NCBI GenBank assembly: GCA_033977485.1
Contig: CM066987.1
Coordinates: forward strand, 48,425,033-48,489,032
DNA: 64,000 nt
Source: Hydrangea macrophylla
Taxonomy: Eukaryota; Streptophyta; Magnoliopsida; Cornales; Hydrangeaceae
Reading direction: 5' to 3'
Shown here: in pieces, positions 11,010 to 22,097 of the stretch
Numbering within the stretch: position 1 is the first letter of the stretch
Layout of the letters: the number at the start of each line of letters is the position of its first letter
Program-made: the position numbers and the translations under genes
Notes under the pieces: model-generated
Seen by the model: the letters and a program-made list of their open reading frames with translations, nothing else
Told to the model about the DNA's origin: nothing
The model's database searches: none

Positions 11010-11599
11010 GGTATTGATGTCAGTTTTACAGCATTTATGTCACTTTTAAGTCTTTTATGTAATTATTTTGTTTGGTATTTATGTCACTTTTTCTACTTTT
11101 ATGTCACTTTAGGTTAAAAGTGACATAAATAAAATGGTATTTATGTCACTTTTAAGTATTTATGTCACTTTTCTACTTTGATGTAATAATTTTGTTTAGT
11201 ATTTATGTCACTTTTCTACTTTTATGTCACTTTAGGTTAAAAGTGACATAAATAAAAATAGTATTTATGTCACTTTTAAGTATTTATGTCACTTTTAAGA
11301 CTTTGATGTTATAATTTTGTTTGCTATTTATGTCACTTTTTTACTTTTATGTCACTTTATGCTAAAAGTGACATAAATAAAATGGTATTTATGTCACTTT
11401 TAAGTATTTATGTCACTTTTTATTAACAAATGCGTTAGTTTTAAGAAACATTTATGTCACTTTTTATAAAGTATTTATGTCACTTTTAAAACATTTATGT
11501 TGCCTCCATTTATGTCACTTTTTATTGGAAAAAAAAGTGACATAAATACATATTTATGTCACTTTTTAAGTGACATAAAAGGCCATTTTCCTTGTAGTG
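11010..11599. repeat. CACTA right subterminal repeats and terminus
   Basis: More than fifteen copies of the TTTATGTCACTTTT motif, in both orientations, lead to the terminal CCTTGTAGTG. Several longer repeated blocks here (TAAAAGTGACATAAATAAAA followed by GTATTTATGTCAC) recur about every 115-120 bp. Confidence 0.85.
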
Positions 11600-12500
11600 A
11601 TGTGAGATACAAAATAAAAGACCAAACAGTCCTCATCACTCAATCTAGGGAACCAACTTGGATCAACACCAAATAGCCCACAGATTTGTGTTGAAAGACT
11701 GTTTGGCACGGCTAAACTCATCCATGAAGAGAAATTTGTTTTTCAACGCACATATACAGATGAACAGAGACAATGGTAATAGTTGGTAATATACCGTATT
11801 TGTCATTTTTTTCAACAACATTTACCATGTTCAAATGGAAAACATTGGAAATGAATGGAGACAAACTCAATTTATAAGTTGCAAGAACACTGTTTGTCAA
11901 CACTCTCAAACGTTTGAATTAAGAGGCTTTTGGGCACTTCTAAACTCATCCATGAGGAGAACCATAGGGGGATAAGACGTAGTTTCCTCAACAACTAATG
12001 CACACTCCTAATCAGAAAACATCGAATAATTAAACACTCGATGTGAATTGCATGGTCAGTTGTAGACATTGAATAATATTTTGATGATGATATGGGGGAG
12101 GGGGATTCGAATATCGAACCAGTGCCGTGAAAGGAACTGAAATGCCAAGTTCTTTGCCCCCTTGATCTATGGCTCACTTGGTGCATGGTGAATTATTAAA
12201 TACTCGAGGCCTTCGTAGTCTACTAAGTCATAGACATGGTGAATTGCAGAAATTCTAAACACGAGACCTAAAACTAATTAAAAACTCTGGCCATGTTCTG
12301 TTCTAGGGAATTAAGCTATTTAAAAATAATTGAAAATTAAGTTCTAACATTCCTTTTTTTTTTTGATGAAAAGTTCTAACAATTCATACTGATTGCATTG
12401 GTTGATCTAAGAAAGCCAAGAATCGTGATAACTAATTCAACAAAATATTTTTTTTACTTTTTTGCTTTCCACTTTTTAATTTACTAAAGAGCAAGATATA
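11600..12500. other. Intergenic stretch without recognised genes
   Basis: The sequence is AT-rich with a short direct repeat (CTAAACTCATCCATGA-GAGAA at about 11713 and 11940). No coding similarity is seen on either strand. Confidence 0.4.
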
Positions 12501-12504
12501 TTAA

Positions 12505-13005
12505 CCCATCCCACATGGAATAAACTAAGAATGTATGTGGATATATGTATAATTAAGTGGGTTATTACTGACAACCTGGGCTTAAGAATTTTAAGGGTCA
12601 ATTTGGTAAGCCCGTTTAGTTGTTTGGCAAGTGGGCCACTTGGGGCGTTACTAATGGTATCTGAGCCAACCTTAATCCTGTTAGGGCCCACGGTGTTATG
12701 GTAGAGGAGTAGAGGCCCTTGGGTAGTTGTACCCTTTGTCTGCTAATGGGCTGCTATGGTCACAAACAATTTGCCATTGCAAAAATCAATTATGGTTAGA
12801 ACTGGGCCTACGCAACGATGACAACACGTACGTCTTTACATGTGGTAGATTAATATGTGAGAACTCCTCCCACACGGAAAAAACACTTAGAATGTTATCA
12901 TAATCTATATAGGCTACTATTAATAATTAATGCTTAAGCATTTAAACGGCAACGTGGTAGACCCGCGAAGTTGATAGGCCAGTATATTACATGTGTCCAT
13001 CAAGT
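12505..13005 (+). mobile_element. TRIM-like miniature retrotransposon, copy 2
   Basis: The left terminal repeat (about 12505-12654) and the right one (from about 12848) share CTCCCACA-GGAA, AGAATGT, AGGGTCAA/ACGGCAA and TTGG/GTGG-AG-CCCG blocks. The PBS-like TGGTATCTGAGCCAA (12655-12669) sits directly after the left repeat. It is closely related to the copy at 1430-1895, including the flank to about 13345 (AGGCAGGTAGACAA, CACGTTGCT-TTGTCATCT). No coding is seen. Confidence 0.55.
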
Positions 13006-13347
13006 CAGTTTGGTGCACATAAATAGATAATTATTGCACATCTGCAAGAAGAAATTTAGGTCAGAACACTGGCTACTCCCTATCACTTGATAGCTGCACA
13101 TATGTCAGAAATCTGGAGCTCTATATTTTTGTTACCTTTTCATTTTTTAATTTCATTGTATTGAAGGCAGGTAGACAATTAAAGACACCATGTGAAACAC
13201 GTTGCTCTTGTCATCTACTTAAAATTTTTAAACTTGCTTTTCAATTTTTTTTAGTACTTTTTTTTTGTACATTTCAAAGTTTGGGAAATTATGTAATAAT
13301 TTCAAAAGTTGTGGGGTAATCTATAAATTTCAATAAATTTTGGGGCT

Positions 13348-13475
13348 GAGTCAACTCAATGTAAGTTCTCTTGAGTTAACTCAATGTAAGTTCTCTTGAG
13401 TCAACTCAATCTATAAATTTCATCCTTTCTTTTTGCTTTTGCAATTTCGCTTGAGTCAACTCAATGTAAGTTCTC
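13348..13475. repeat. Short direct repeats (GAGTCAACTCAATGTAAGTTCTC)
   Basis: Three full copies and one partial copy of a unit of about 23 bp, GAGT(C/T)AACTCAATGTAAG then TTCTC, are separated by up to 60 bp. The GAGTTAACTC core is palindromic. Confidence 0.7.
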
Positions 13476-13719
13476 TCGTTCCCTTTGCATATCATGACAT
13501 GTTTACTTTATTTGCATCGGTCCTGGGCGGGGCTAGCCACTGTGAATATACCTCTCCCTTGTATTGCATGTGTATCCGATTGCTACTTGATTTAATCTCT
13601 TGAAATGATTTTCACTAGATATTCCTTTTTGCCATGTATATATTATCTATTATGTTTGAGGAAACAATACCAATTATGAATTAAAAACAAGGATATTTGA
13701 ATCAAGGCCTACCATTCAG

Positions 13720-13990
13720 TAGGGAGAGGAGGGGGTGCTTTAGTCCTGCTTGGGTTACTTCCCCTCTTGTACCAAGACCACCGAACCTAGTTTCTGGTAA
13801 TGAAGGGTGAGTAACCTTATTCAATTTTGGGTGAGTCAAACTTAGGTTTCCTAATTTCCAAAAAAAAATTAGATGGCAACTCTTTGTCTATACAACTGTG
13901 TGAAGAAATCCTAGTTTTCCCTGAAGTGTGCTCCTTGGGATCCGTCCCGGGACACTATTGAGGGAGAATGCCAAGACCTCTTTTTTTTGC
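13720..13990 (+). mobile_element. Worn Tat-type LTR end
   Basis: This matches, in order and with much divergence, the inner end of the Tat LTRs further right: a GGGTG-TTTAGTC block, CTCTTGTACCAA then CCGAACC, TGGT-ATGAAGGG, TGGGTGAGTCAAA, GGTTTC and GGCAACTCT. It has the orientation of the solo LTR at 38146-41406. It is truncated and predates the Copia element beginning just downstream. Confidence 0.5.
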
Positions 13991-14000
13991 ATGGTTCACA

Positions 14001-15347
14001 GGTATCGCTCTCTAACAAATTAGCTATGAACTATTGTGGACATCAGTTTTAGTATATGTTTATTGATATCATTCTTACATTTCATTATGTTCATCTTTCA
14101 TGAGATGAATGGTGGTTTGGCATCCTTGAACTTCATTATATGTGATTTGTTTGTGTGAAAGAGTTTTGCACAAGGGAGTTATGAATCACATGGTCATTGG
14201 AAGTTCTAAATAGTCACAGTGGATGATAAGACTGGGTATCTTATCAAGTTTGCACTGTAGCATGATTAATTTCTATTTGACAGAGTGATGAATCTCATTC
14301 ACAAGACTGTAAGACTCTAAAGTCGATATGCTATTGTATGGGATACATTGACAGACCTTGCGATTAATCCGTTGATAGTAACTATCAACAATTAATGGAC
14401 ACTCAAACATGTACGAGACTTATGTCCTTAACCCTGAGATAATAATGGACACAAGCATAAGGCCTAGTTGTTTTGAATTACCAATCAGTGAGGTCTTTAA
14501 GATCAACACCTGGGTATCTTGAATGATCATGTCTAGAGTATTGGGATCATATATTATCAAGACGGAATCTACCCTCTATTACTGAGTATGTATTCTCTTG
14601 AGAATGTCACGGTGTTAGTCACTGAGTATTGCAATCTTGTAATAAATACATATTTGGTGAACTATGAGAAGTGAATGGGGACTTAAGGATATAAGCTATA
14701 ATTATCAACTGGGAGACAGTACTGCTTAGTCTTAGTGATAATTATGAATACTGAGGTAGAGGGGCATTAATGTCATTTTATATAGATCTAGGTATTGCTC
14801 TGTGATCTGCCTCTTCTGATTTGGAGTACAGTTAATGTCATGTGGTGAAATTGATATTAATTAATTAATTTAAACTATTTGGGTAATGAGATTAACTGGG
14901 TACAATTTGTGTTAATTAAGCGAATTAGGAAAATTCTAGAGGTCCCATATGTAGCTCTTATAAAGTAACAAGTCCAACTAGGTTTAGGAGATGGATTGAG
15001 TGTGTATAAATATGTGTAGAGAGAGTTTTTAGTTTAGCTAAGAACCCTGGCCGAATCTCTCTCTCCCACACATATATTTTTTCTCTTCCTCTAAACTCCA
15101 GAGATCACCAAGGTCTAAGGATTGAAGAGCTTCAATAGTATATGCGTGAAGATTTCTAGACCGCAAAGGAGGAAGGAGCATCTGGATCTGCTTGAAGTGT
15201 TCTCGTAAGCATCCAACTGATCATAAAAGGTATTAGATCTATTTTTGTAATCATACGCATCTTGGTTTTGAGCCAGATCTATTTTAAAAAGAGTTTTCAA
15301 TGATAATCGCTTCCGCAAACCCTAAAAATTTAAAAACGGGACCAACA
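14001..15347 (+). repeat. Copia 5' LTR
   Basis: It matches the 3' LTR from CAAACAAATTAGCTATGAA onward, and ends ACCAACA two bases before the primer binding site. Its first bases (GGTATCGCTCTC) have diverged from the 3' copy's TGATTGGGTATGCCCT, so the exact 5' boundary is blurred. A TATAAATA-like box at about 15006 lies where LTR promoters usually sit. Confidence 0.85.
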
Positions 15348-15349
15348 AC

Positions 15350-15363
15350 TGGTATCAGAGCCA
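15350..15363 (+). other. Copia primer binding site (initiator-Met tRNA)
   Basis: TGGTATCAGAGCCA exactly matches the usual plant Copia PBS complementary to the 3' end of the initiator methionine tRNA, and lies two bases after the LTR. Confidence 0.93.
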
Positions 15364-15583
15364 GGTTTAACCCTCTACGTATGATTTTTTGCAAAACACT
15401 ATGATTTAATGGTTGGAAAACAGATCTAGAATAAAAATACGTATAACCCTAACTGAAAAATAGTCGCACTTGGTCAATAGCGTTGCTGCACAGCTGCCTG
15501 TGCACTACAGTGTGTACAAGGGCTGTACTACCATGCGCAAGTACTACGCTGCAGTTTACGTGTACTACTTTTTGACAAAAACT

Positions 15584-15990
15584 CATCAATTAATATTTAT
15601 AATTGAAAGAGAGAAGAAAAGTACATGTAACTGACCTAGGGTTTCATGAGCACATACTATAGTGTGCACGCACATATTGTGCACGTACTATGTGTGTGCT
15701 CTGCTATGCGGTGCACCTGTTATGTGTGCTATTTTCTTTAGTTACTCATCAATTAATATTTAAAATTGAAAGAGAGAAGAAAAGCACATGTAACTGGCCT
15801 AGGGTTTTACGAGCACGTACAATAGTGTGCGTGCGCGTGCTATGCGCATGCTCTGCAGTGCGGTACACTTGTTATGTGTGCTTTTTTTCTTCAGATATTC
15901 ATCAATTAATATTTAGAATTGAAATAGAGAAGAAAATCACATGTAACTGGCCTATGGTTTTATGAGCACGTGCGATAGTGTGCGTGCGTG
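15584..15990. repeat. Three direct repeats in the Copia leader (about 155-163 bp)
   Basis: CATCAATTAATATTTA recurs at 15584, 15747 and 15900, each followed by AATTGAAAGAGAGAAGAAAA-type sequence, ACATGTAACTG-CCTA and a TGTGCGTGCG-rich stretch. The rest of the leader (15991-17408) is non-coding, with several CTCCCCTCGGA motifs between 16970 and 17270. Confidence 0.8.
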
Positions 15991-17408
15991 TGCTGTGCAT
16001 GTGGTGTCACGTGTTTTACGTGTGCAAATCTTTCCCAAAACAATTACACGTGCTATTTTTCAATAATTTATTTTATTAAAAGTTGTTTTTGTAAAATTTA
16101 ATTTTGAAAAGCATTTGTCTAAAATTGCTTTTGAAATAAGTGTTTTCTAAAAGTGGTTTTGACACGTGTTTTTGTCGTTTTATTCTACGATGTTTTCCGG
16201 GAGCCAATTAATTCACAGTGTTAATACCTTATGCGATATTTGATATCTTTTGTGTATTATATGATTTATAAACTGTGGGTTTGGACATATGCATTTATGG
16301 CAATCATATATATACAACTGCGTGGGATTGGCGTAACCCTGTTTTGCAGCTTCCTAATCTCTCATGGCCAAAGCATTTGCATTTGTGTTTGATTTTGTAT
16401 TTTGGTTTAATTGTGGCATTGTAAAGGACATTGTGGTATTTTCATGCTGATTTTCCTCCGCCAAAATTTCATTTTAATTCATAGATCATTATGTAAGCCT
16501 CTTTCGGGAAGGCATAGGACTTTGTAAATGTAACTTTTGGAAATGCACAAGATGGAACCATGGAGATGGAGCTCGGAGAATCGAAGCCTTTCGAAGATGG
16601 ATCAATGGAAGTAGTGCCATGAGAGAGAAGGGCTTGTTTATGCATGTTCGTTTATGTGTTGTTGCATGTGATGTGATTGATTCATAAATTACACATGCAT
16701 GAGTTCAAAATGATTTATTTTCAAAATGATAATATGGATAAAATTGTTTTCCAAAATTGTCAATTTTTTCAAAAGAAAGCCGTTTTGACACATTGAACAA
16801 ATATGAGATATTTGCGGTTAATGTAACAAAACATATTTTTCCGAAAATAAATTCCTAACTTAAACAATCTAGTAGGAGAGAGTCTTATGCTAACGCATAA
16901 CCTCATGGTCTCCCATCGATGGTTCATTGTAAGCAGAATTGAATATTGTGCGTCGCAGATTTATCTGTGATCACTCCCCTCGGACAATATTCTATTCTCT
17001 GGTCACTATATATGAACTTCCTAAAGGATAGAATCAATGAGACGTGTTGGAGAGTGACCTCCCCTCGGAGGCACTACTTGATTGGATTCGAATTGATGGT
17101 GTACACTAGACTAACATATTTAATAAGAGATTTCCCTCTAAATTTTGTTGAAAATTATTAGAGACCAAGGAATCAGGAGTCATGAATTATTTTGCAAGAG
17201 TTGCATGGGAATAGTCATGATGGTTTAGCCAATTAAGTTCTAAGGTCTCGATCTCCCCTCGGAGGCTTGATTTCATAGATTTAATATTCTGATGATATAA
17301 ATGTTTAATGTTTTTAAAGGAATTTTTCTAATGGTTTACATATTTATCACTTTAAACGATGATCCATACTTATACGATAATTACATGTGTAAATTTTTAG
17401 ATTTCACT

Positions 17409-18240
17409 ATGTCGCATTTTAGCCCACTTGTAACCATTCTTAATCAAAACAAGTTAACTGGAACAAACTATATGGATTGGAAAAGAAACCTTGACATTCT
17501 ATTGACTATGGAAGGATACAAATATGTACTCACCCCTCCTTGTCCGCCAACACCCGGTCCTGATACCCAAACTAAAGAGAAAGATAAATATGAACACTGG
17601 AAGAAGGCTGATCAGATGGCCAGCTGTTACATGTTGACCTCTATGTCCAATGTGTTACAACACCAACATCAGTCGATGAATTCAACTAGTGACATGATCT
17701 TGAATCTCAAGGAGATTTTGGGGAACAGGGCTGGCTTGCAAGGCTTAACACCATGCAACAACTTATGAACACTAAGATGTCAGAAGGAACTCCGGTAAGA
17801 GAGCACGTTCTAAAAATAATTAGATACATAAACATACTGGAGATCCTTGGAGCTGAGATTGATGGGAAACCCAAGTGTACATGATCCTTAACTCATTGCC
17901 TGCTTCATTTAACCAGTTCACTTTGAATTATAACATGAACAAACTGGGGTATTCATTGAGTGAACTATTTGGCTCTCTACATGCAATGGAGGGGATAGTC
18001 ACTGGTGGCCATAATGTCATGAACCTAGAAAAGGCTTCATCCTCAAAGCCCGAGCCCAAGGGCAAGGGTGGCAAGAGGAAGAAAGGTCCTAAGGTTTAGG
18101 TTGGTGGAGCTAACCCAAAAATTGGGAAAAAGGCAAGAAAGGGCAAGAAGAAGGCTGAGGGAAAGCCGAAGGGAAAGTGTTTCAACTGCTGTATCCCAGA
18201 ACATTGGAAGATAAACTATCCAGACTACTTGGCCACTAAA
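17409..18240 (+). pseudogene. Copia gag, frameshifted
   Basis: The start at 17409 gives MSHFSPLVTILNQNKLTGTN followed by YMDWKRNLDILL, the conserved N-terminal start of Copia gag. A frameshift near 17740 breaks it, and the downstream capsid part (YMILNSLPASFNQF) resumes in another frame. A Lys-rich linker leads to a zinc knuckle (CFNCCIPEHW near 18180). Its last Cys is Tyr, so the CX2CX4HX4C motif is broken. The longer frame starting at 17301 adds an unlikely hydrophobic leader, so I prefer 17409. Gag forms the particle that packages element RNA. This copy cannot make a full one. Confidence 0.85.
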
Positions 18241-18289
18241 AACCAAGGCATGATTGAGTCACTTGTAATTGAAGTAAGTTATTTGACAG

Positions 18290-19640
18290 ATACTTTGAAT
18301 ACATGGTGCATTAATTCTGGAGCAACTAACCACATCTGCAATATGTTGCAGGGGTTCAGACCAACTAGGCAGTGCAGTGATGGAGAAATCAATCTCACCC
18401 TAGGATCTAGTACAATAGTGTCAGTAATGGTGATTAGAGTACTAGTCTTAGTTTTTCCCAGTAATAAAACAATAGTGTTAACAGATGACTTTACGTCCCT
18501 TCCATGAGACGTAATCTCATTTCAGTTTCTAGTTTAGTGAATAATGGTTATTCGATTCATTTTGGAACTGAAGTATCAATAAAAAGAAATGGTTCTTTTG
18601 TTTGTTCTGGTACACTGTCTAATGCTTTATACTTAATTAATCCTTGCACTCAATAATCATCTAAAGTGGAATTGAATAACTCAATGGTAACATTACCATC
18701 TAAAAGGAAATACCTTCTTCAAATCCTACGAACTTTGGCACTTGAGGGTAGGTCATATTATTCTAAACACAATGTAGAGGTTGGTTAAGGACGGTGTACT
18801 CAACTCTTTAGTTATAGAACTGTTGCCTATTTGTGAGCCTTGTTTAGAGGGTAAAATGACCAAAAGACCCTTCTCTACGAAGGGTAATAGGGCTAAAGAT
18901 TTGTTGGAGTTAATACACAGTGATATATGTAGCAGACAAATAAGTACTAAAGCACGTGGAGGTTAGCAGTACTTCATTACGTTTACTATTGACTACTCGA
19001 GATATGGATATCTTTACTTATTGCACCACAAATCTGAAGCTTTTTAAAAGTTCCAAGAAATTGGAGCTGATGTGGAGAAACAATTAGTAAAGAACATCAA
19101 GGCTATTCAATCTGATCGAGGTGGCGAGTATCTGTCTGATGCGTTTATTGATCACTTGAGAGAGAATGGGATTCTATCTCAGTTGACTGCACCTGGTACA
19201 CCTCAATAGAATGGTGTAGCTGAAAGAAGGAACAGGACCCTTTTAGACATGACTAGGTCGATGATAAGCTATTTGAAATTGCCACTATTCCTATAGGGTT
19301 TCACTTTGGAAACATCAATATACATACTAAATCATATTCTGAGAAAATCTATCCCTAGGATACCCCGAGAATTGTGGAGTGGACACAAGCCTTCTCTACA
19401 GCATTTTCAGATATGGGGATGTCTAGCACATGTACTGAAGGGACAGACGAGCAAGTTGGAAGCAAGATCAGAAGTATGTTATTTTATTGGATATCCGAAC
19501 GAGACAAAAGGTTGGTATTTTTATCATCCGAGAGAGCAAAAGGTGTCCATAAGTAAACACCCTATTTTCTTAGAAGATAATCATATCATGAACTAAAAAC
19601 CCAAAGGAAGGATAGTTCTTGAGGAGGTAAGAAAGTAACC
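18290..19640 (+). pseudogene. Copia protease and integrase, multiple stops
   Basis: The protease active-site region reads WCINSGATNHIC where the family has DSGAT, so the catalytic Asp is Asn. The integrase zinc and core regions follow: CEPCLEGKMTKRPF, HSDICS, a core Asp in FTIDYSRYGY, SDRGGEY with the second Asp, and NGVAERRNRTLLDM with the catalytic Glu. In-frame stops interrupt at least four points, including a TAG at 19207 in PQ-NGVAERRN and another before GFTLETSIYILNHI. The C-terminal GKLEARSE-like region is still readable (about 19430-19590). Confidence 0.85.
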
Positions 19641-19689
19641 CTCAATTCCCCAAATAGTCAATGAGAGCGTAGAACCAGAAATTAGAACA

Positions 19690-20975
19690 ACACCTTCTAT
19701 TCCTACACCGGAACCTCGTCGTAGTGGGAGGATTGTCAGGCAACCTGACAGATTCATGTTCTTAGGATATGCGTTTGAAGCTATTCCTGAAGGGTCTGGA
19801 TCTGATCCGTCCACCTATGAGGAGGCCATGGCCGATGTAGATTCGGACCAATGGAAACTTGCAAGGAAATCTGAAATAGAATCTATGTATTCCAATCAGG
19901 TCTGGGAGCTTGTAGACTCTTATGCCAATATTAAACCAATTTGCTGTAAATGGGTGTACAAAACGGAAGAGAGGACTAGATGGGAAGGTAGAGACCTTCA
20001 AGACTAGGCAAGTGGCAAAGGGCTATACTCAACGAGAGGGTGTAGACTATGATGAGACTTTTTCACCTGTAGCCATGCTTAAATCCATCAGGATACTCTT
20101 ATCCATAGCAGCATATCTCGACTATGAGCTATGGCAAATGGACGTCAAGACGGGCATTCTTGAATGGAAATCTTGATGAGGACATCTTTATGCAGCAACA
20201 AGTAGGTTTCATAGCAAGCGGTCAGGAAAACATGGTATGCAAATTGCAAAAGTCCATTTATGGACTCAAGCAAGCATCCAGGAGTTGGAATATCCGATTT
20301 GATCAAGCGGTTAAATCTTTTGGATTTATCCAAAATATGGATGAGCCTTGTGTTTACAAGAAATATGAGGAGAATGCGGTGGCATTTTTAATTCTTTATG
20401 TTGATGATATCCTTCTCATTGGGAATGACATAGGAGTATTATCAACAGTTAAGGTTTGGCTGGTTAGTACTTTTTACATGAAAGATCTTGGTGAGGCAAG
20501 CTATATCCTGGGGATAAAGCTATTACGGGATCGGAAGAATAAGATTATAGGATTATCTCAAGCTTCCTATTGATAAGGTACCTTCCAAGTTCTCTATGGA
20601 CAATTCCAAGAAAGTCTTTTTCCCTTTTAGGCATGGTCTAGCACTCTCACAGGATCAGTGTCCTAAGACACAGAGTGAGAGATCACATGGCAGGAGTACC
20701 TTATGCTTCGACTGTGGAAGCCTCATGTATGCAATGTTATGTACAAGACAAGATATCTATTTTGCTATAGGCATGGTTAGCAGATATCAGTCTAATCCTG
20801 GTCCAGATCACTGGACAGCTATGAAGCATATTCTCAAGTACTTGAGAAGGACTCGAGATTATATGCTGGTTTATGGCAGAGTGGAGTTGGTTCTAGTAGG
20901 CTACACTGATTCTGACTTTATGTCGGATAAGGTTTTTGATCGCCATATGGACAGTCTTGGTATTAGTGTAATCCT
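19690..20975 (+). pseudogene. Copia reverse transcriptase and truncated RNase H
   Basis: A linker with RRSGRIVRQPDRF leads into RT. Segments WKLARKSEIESMYSNQVWEL, TRQVAKGYTQREGVDYDETF and LYVDDILLIGND (YVDD catalytic loop near 20400) lie in frames offset by small frameshifts near 19990 and 20160. RNase H is recognisable as GSLMYAMLCTRQDI and GYTDSDFMSD (20730-20930). It then breaks off, and the usual remainder of RNase H is deleted before the polypurine tract. Confidence 0.88.
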
Positions 20976-20988
20976 AATTGGTTATGAG

Positions 20989-21003
20989 TGCAAGTGGGAG
21001 TTT
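20989..21003 (+). other. Copia polypurine tract
   Basis: AGTGCAAGTGGGAGT just before the 3' LTR matches the typical Copia polypurine tract region that primes plus-strand synthesis. Confidence 0.7.
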
Positions 21004-21012
21004 ATTAGAGTT

Positions 21013-22097
21013 TGATTGGGTATGCCCTCAAACAAATTAGCTATGAATTATTTTGGACGTCAGTTTTAGTATATGTTTATGGATGCCATTGCTTACATTT
21101 CATTATGTATGTCTTTCATGACATGAATGGTGGTTTGGCATCCTTGAACTTCATTGTATGTGATTCATTTTGTGTGAAAGAGTTTTACATATGGGAGATA
21201 TGAATCATATGGTCCTTGGAAGTTCTAAACAGTCACAGTGGATGAAAAGATTGGGTACCTTATCCGGTTTACACTGTAGCATGATTAACTTCTATTTGAT
21301 AGAGTGATGAATCTCATTCACAAGTGTAAGACTCTAAAGTTGATATACTAGTGTATGGGATACATTGACGGACCTTGAGATTAATCCGTTGATAGGAACT
21401 GTCAATAGTTAATGGACACTCAAATATATATGAGACATATGTCCTTAATCCTGAGATAATAATGGACACAAGCATCAGGCCAGGTTATTTTGACTTACCA
21501 ATAAGTGAGGTCTTTAAGATCAACACCTGGGTATCTTGAATCATTATGTCTAGAGTATTGGGAACATATATTATCAAGATGGAATCTACCTCTATTATAG
21601 AGTAAGTATTCTCTTGAGAATGTCACTGTGTTAGTCACTGAGTATTGCAATCTTGTAGTAAGTATGTTACTACATGTTTGGTGAACTATGAGAAGTGAAT
21701 GGGGACTCAAGGATATAAGCTATAATTATCAACTGGGAGACAGTACTGCTTAGTCTCAGTGATAATTATGAATACTGAAGGTAGTTGGGCATTAATGTCA
21801 TTTCATATAGATGTAAGTATTGCTCTGTGATTTGCCTCTTCTGATTTGGAGTGCAGTTAATGTCATGTGGTGAAATTGATATTAATTAATTAATTTAGAC
21901 TGTTTGGGTAATGAGATTAACCGGGTATAGTTTATATTAAGTTAAGCCAATTAGGAAGAGCCTAGAGGTCCCACGTCTAGCTCTTATGAAGTAACAAGTC
22001 CAACAAGGTTTAGGAGATGGATTGAGTGTGTATAAATATATGTGTAGAGAGAGTTTTTTAGTTTAGCTAAAAACCTGGCCGGATCTCTCTCTCCCAC
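21013..22097 (+). repeat. Copia 3' LTR, truncated by a Tat insertion
   Basis: It begins TGATTGGGTATGCCCTC and follows the 5' LTR to CTCTCTCTCCCAC. There the Tat LTR starts (TGTGGACACGCG). The last 260 bp or so of this LTR are missing and are not seen elsewhere in the window. CCCAC at 22093-22097 is the expected left target duplication of the incoming Tat element. Confidence 0.85.

Larger units (their letters stand above)
2239..11599. mobile_element. CACTA (En/Spm) DNA transposon, 9.36 kb, with captured exons
   Basis: The left end is CACTACAAGAAAA at 2239. The right end is the inverse, TTTTCCTTGTAGTG, ending at 11599. The trinucleotide ATG abuts both ends (2236-2238 and 11600-11602), the 3-bp target duplication expected of CACTA elements. 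Many copies of a TTTATGTCACTTTT motif in both orientations crowd both subterminal regions, as known for transposase binding sites in this superfamily. I find no TNPA or TNPD-like reading frame, so it looks non-autonomous. The interior carries spliced-gene fragments (SLH-domain exons at 6574-7490, other exon-like pieces) and a tandem array with a period of about 180 bp. The remaining interior, including about 3.4-6.5 and 7.5-9.4 kb, is AT-rich without recognisable coding. Confidence 0.93.
14001..22097 (+). mobile_element. Copia LTR retrotransposon, inactive, 3' LTR interrupted
   Basis: Element order on the + strand is 5' LTR (14001-15347), PBS (15350), a leader of about 2 kb, gag, protease, integrase, RT, RNase H, polypurine tract and 3' LTR (from 21013). 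Integrase lies before RT, which defines the Copia superfamily. Every domain carries stops or frameshifts. The 3' LTR is cut at 22097 by a Tat-type LTR. In one 320-bp stretch compared by eye the two LTRs differ at roughly 8 percent of positions, so the insertion is not recent. Confidence 0.92.

Noticed and set aside
13348..13475. GAGTCAACTC repeats as a regulatory operator
   Set aside because: There is no gene nearby and the spacing is irregular. It is kept only as a repeat.
15350..15363. tRNA gene at TGGTATCAGAGCCA
   Set aside because: Only the primer binding site is present. No cloverleaf or internal promoter boxes are seen.
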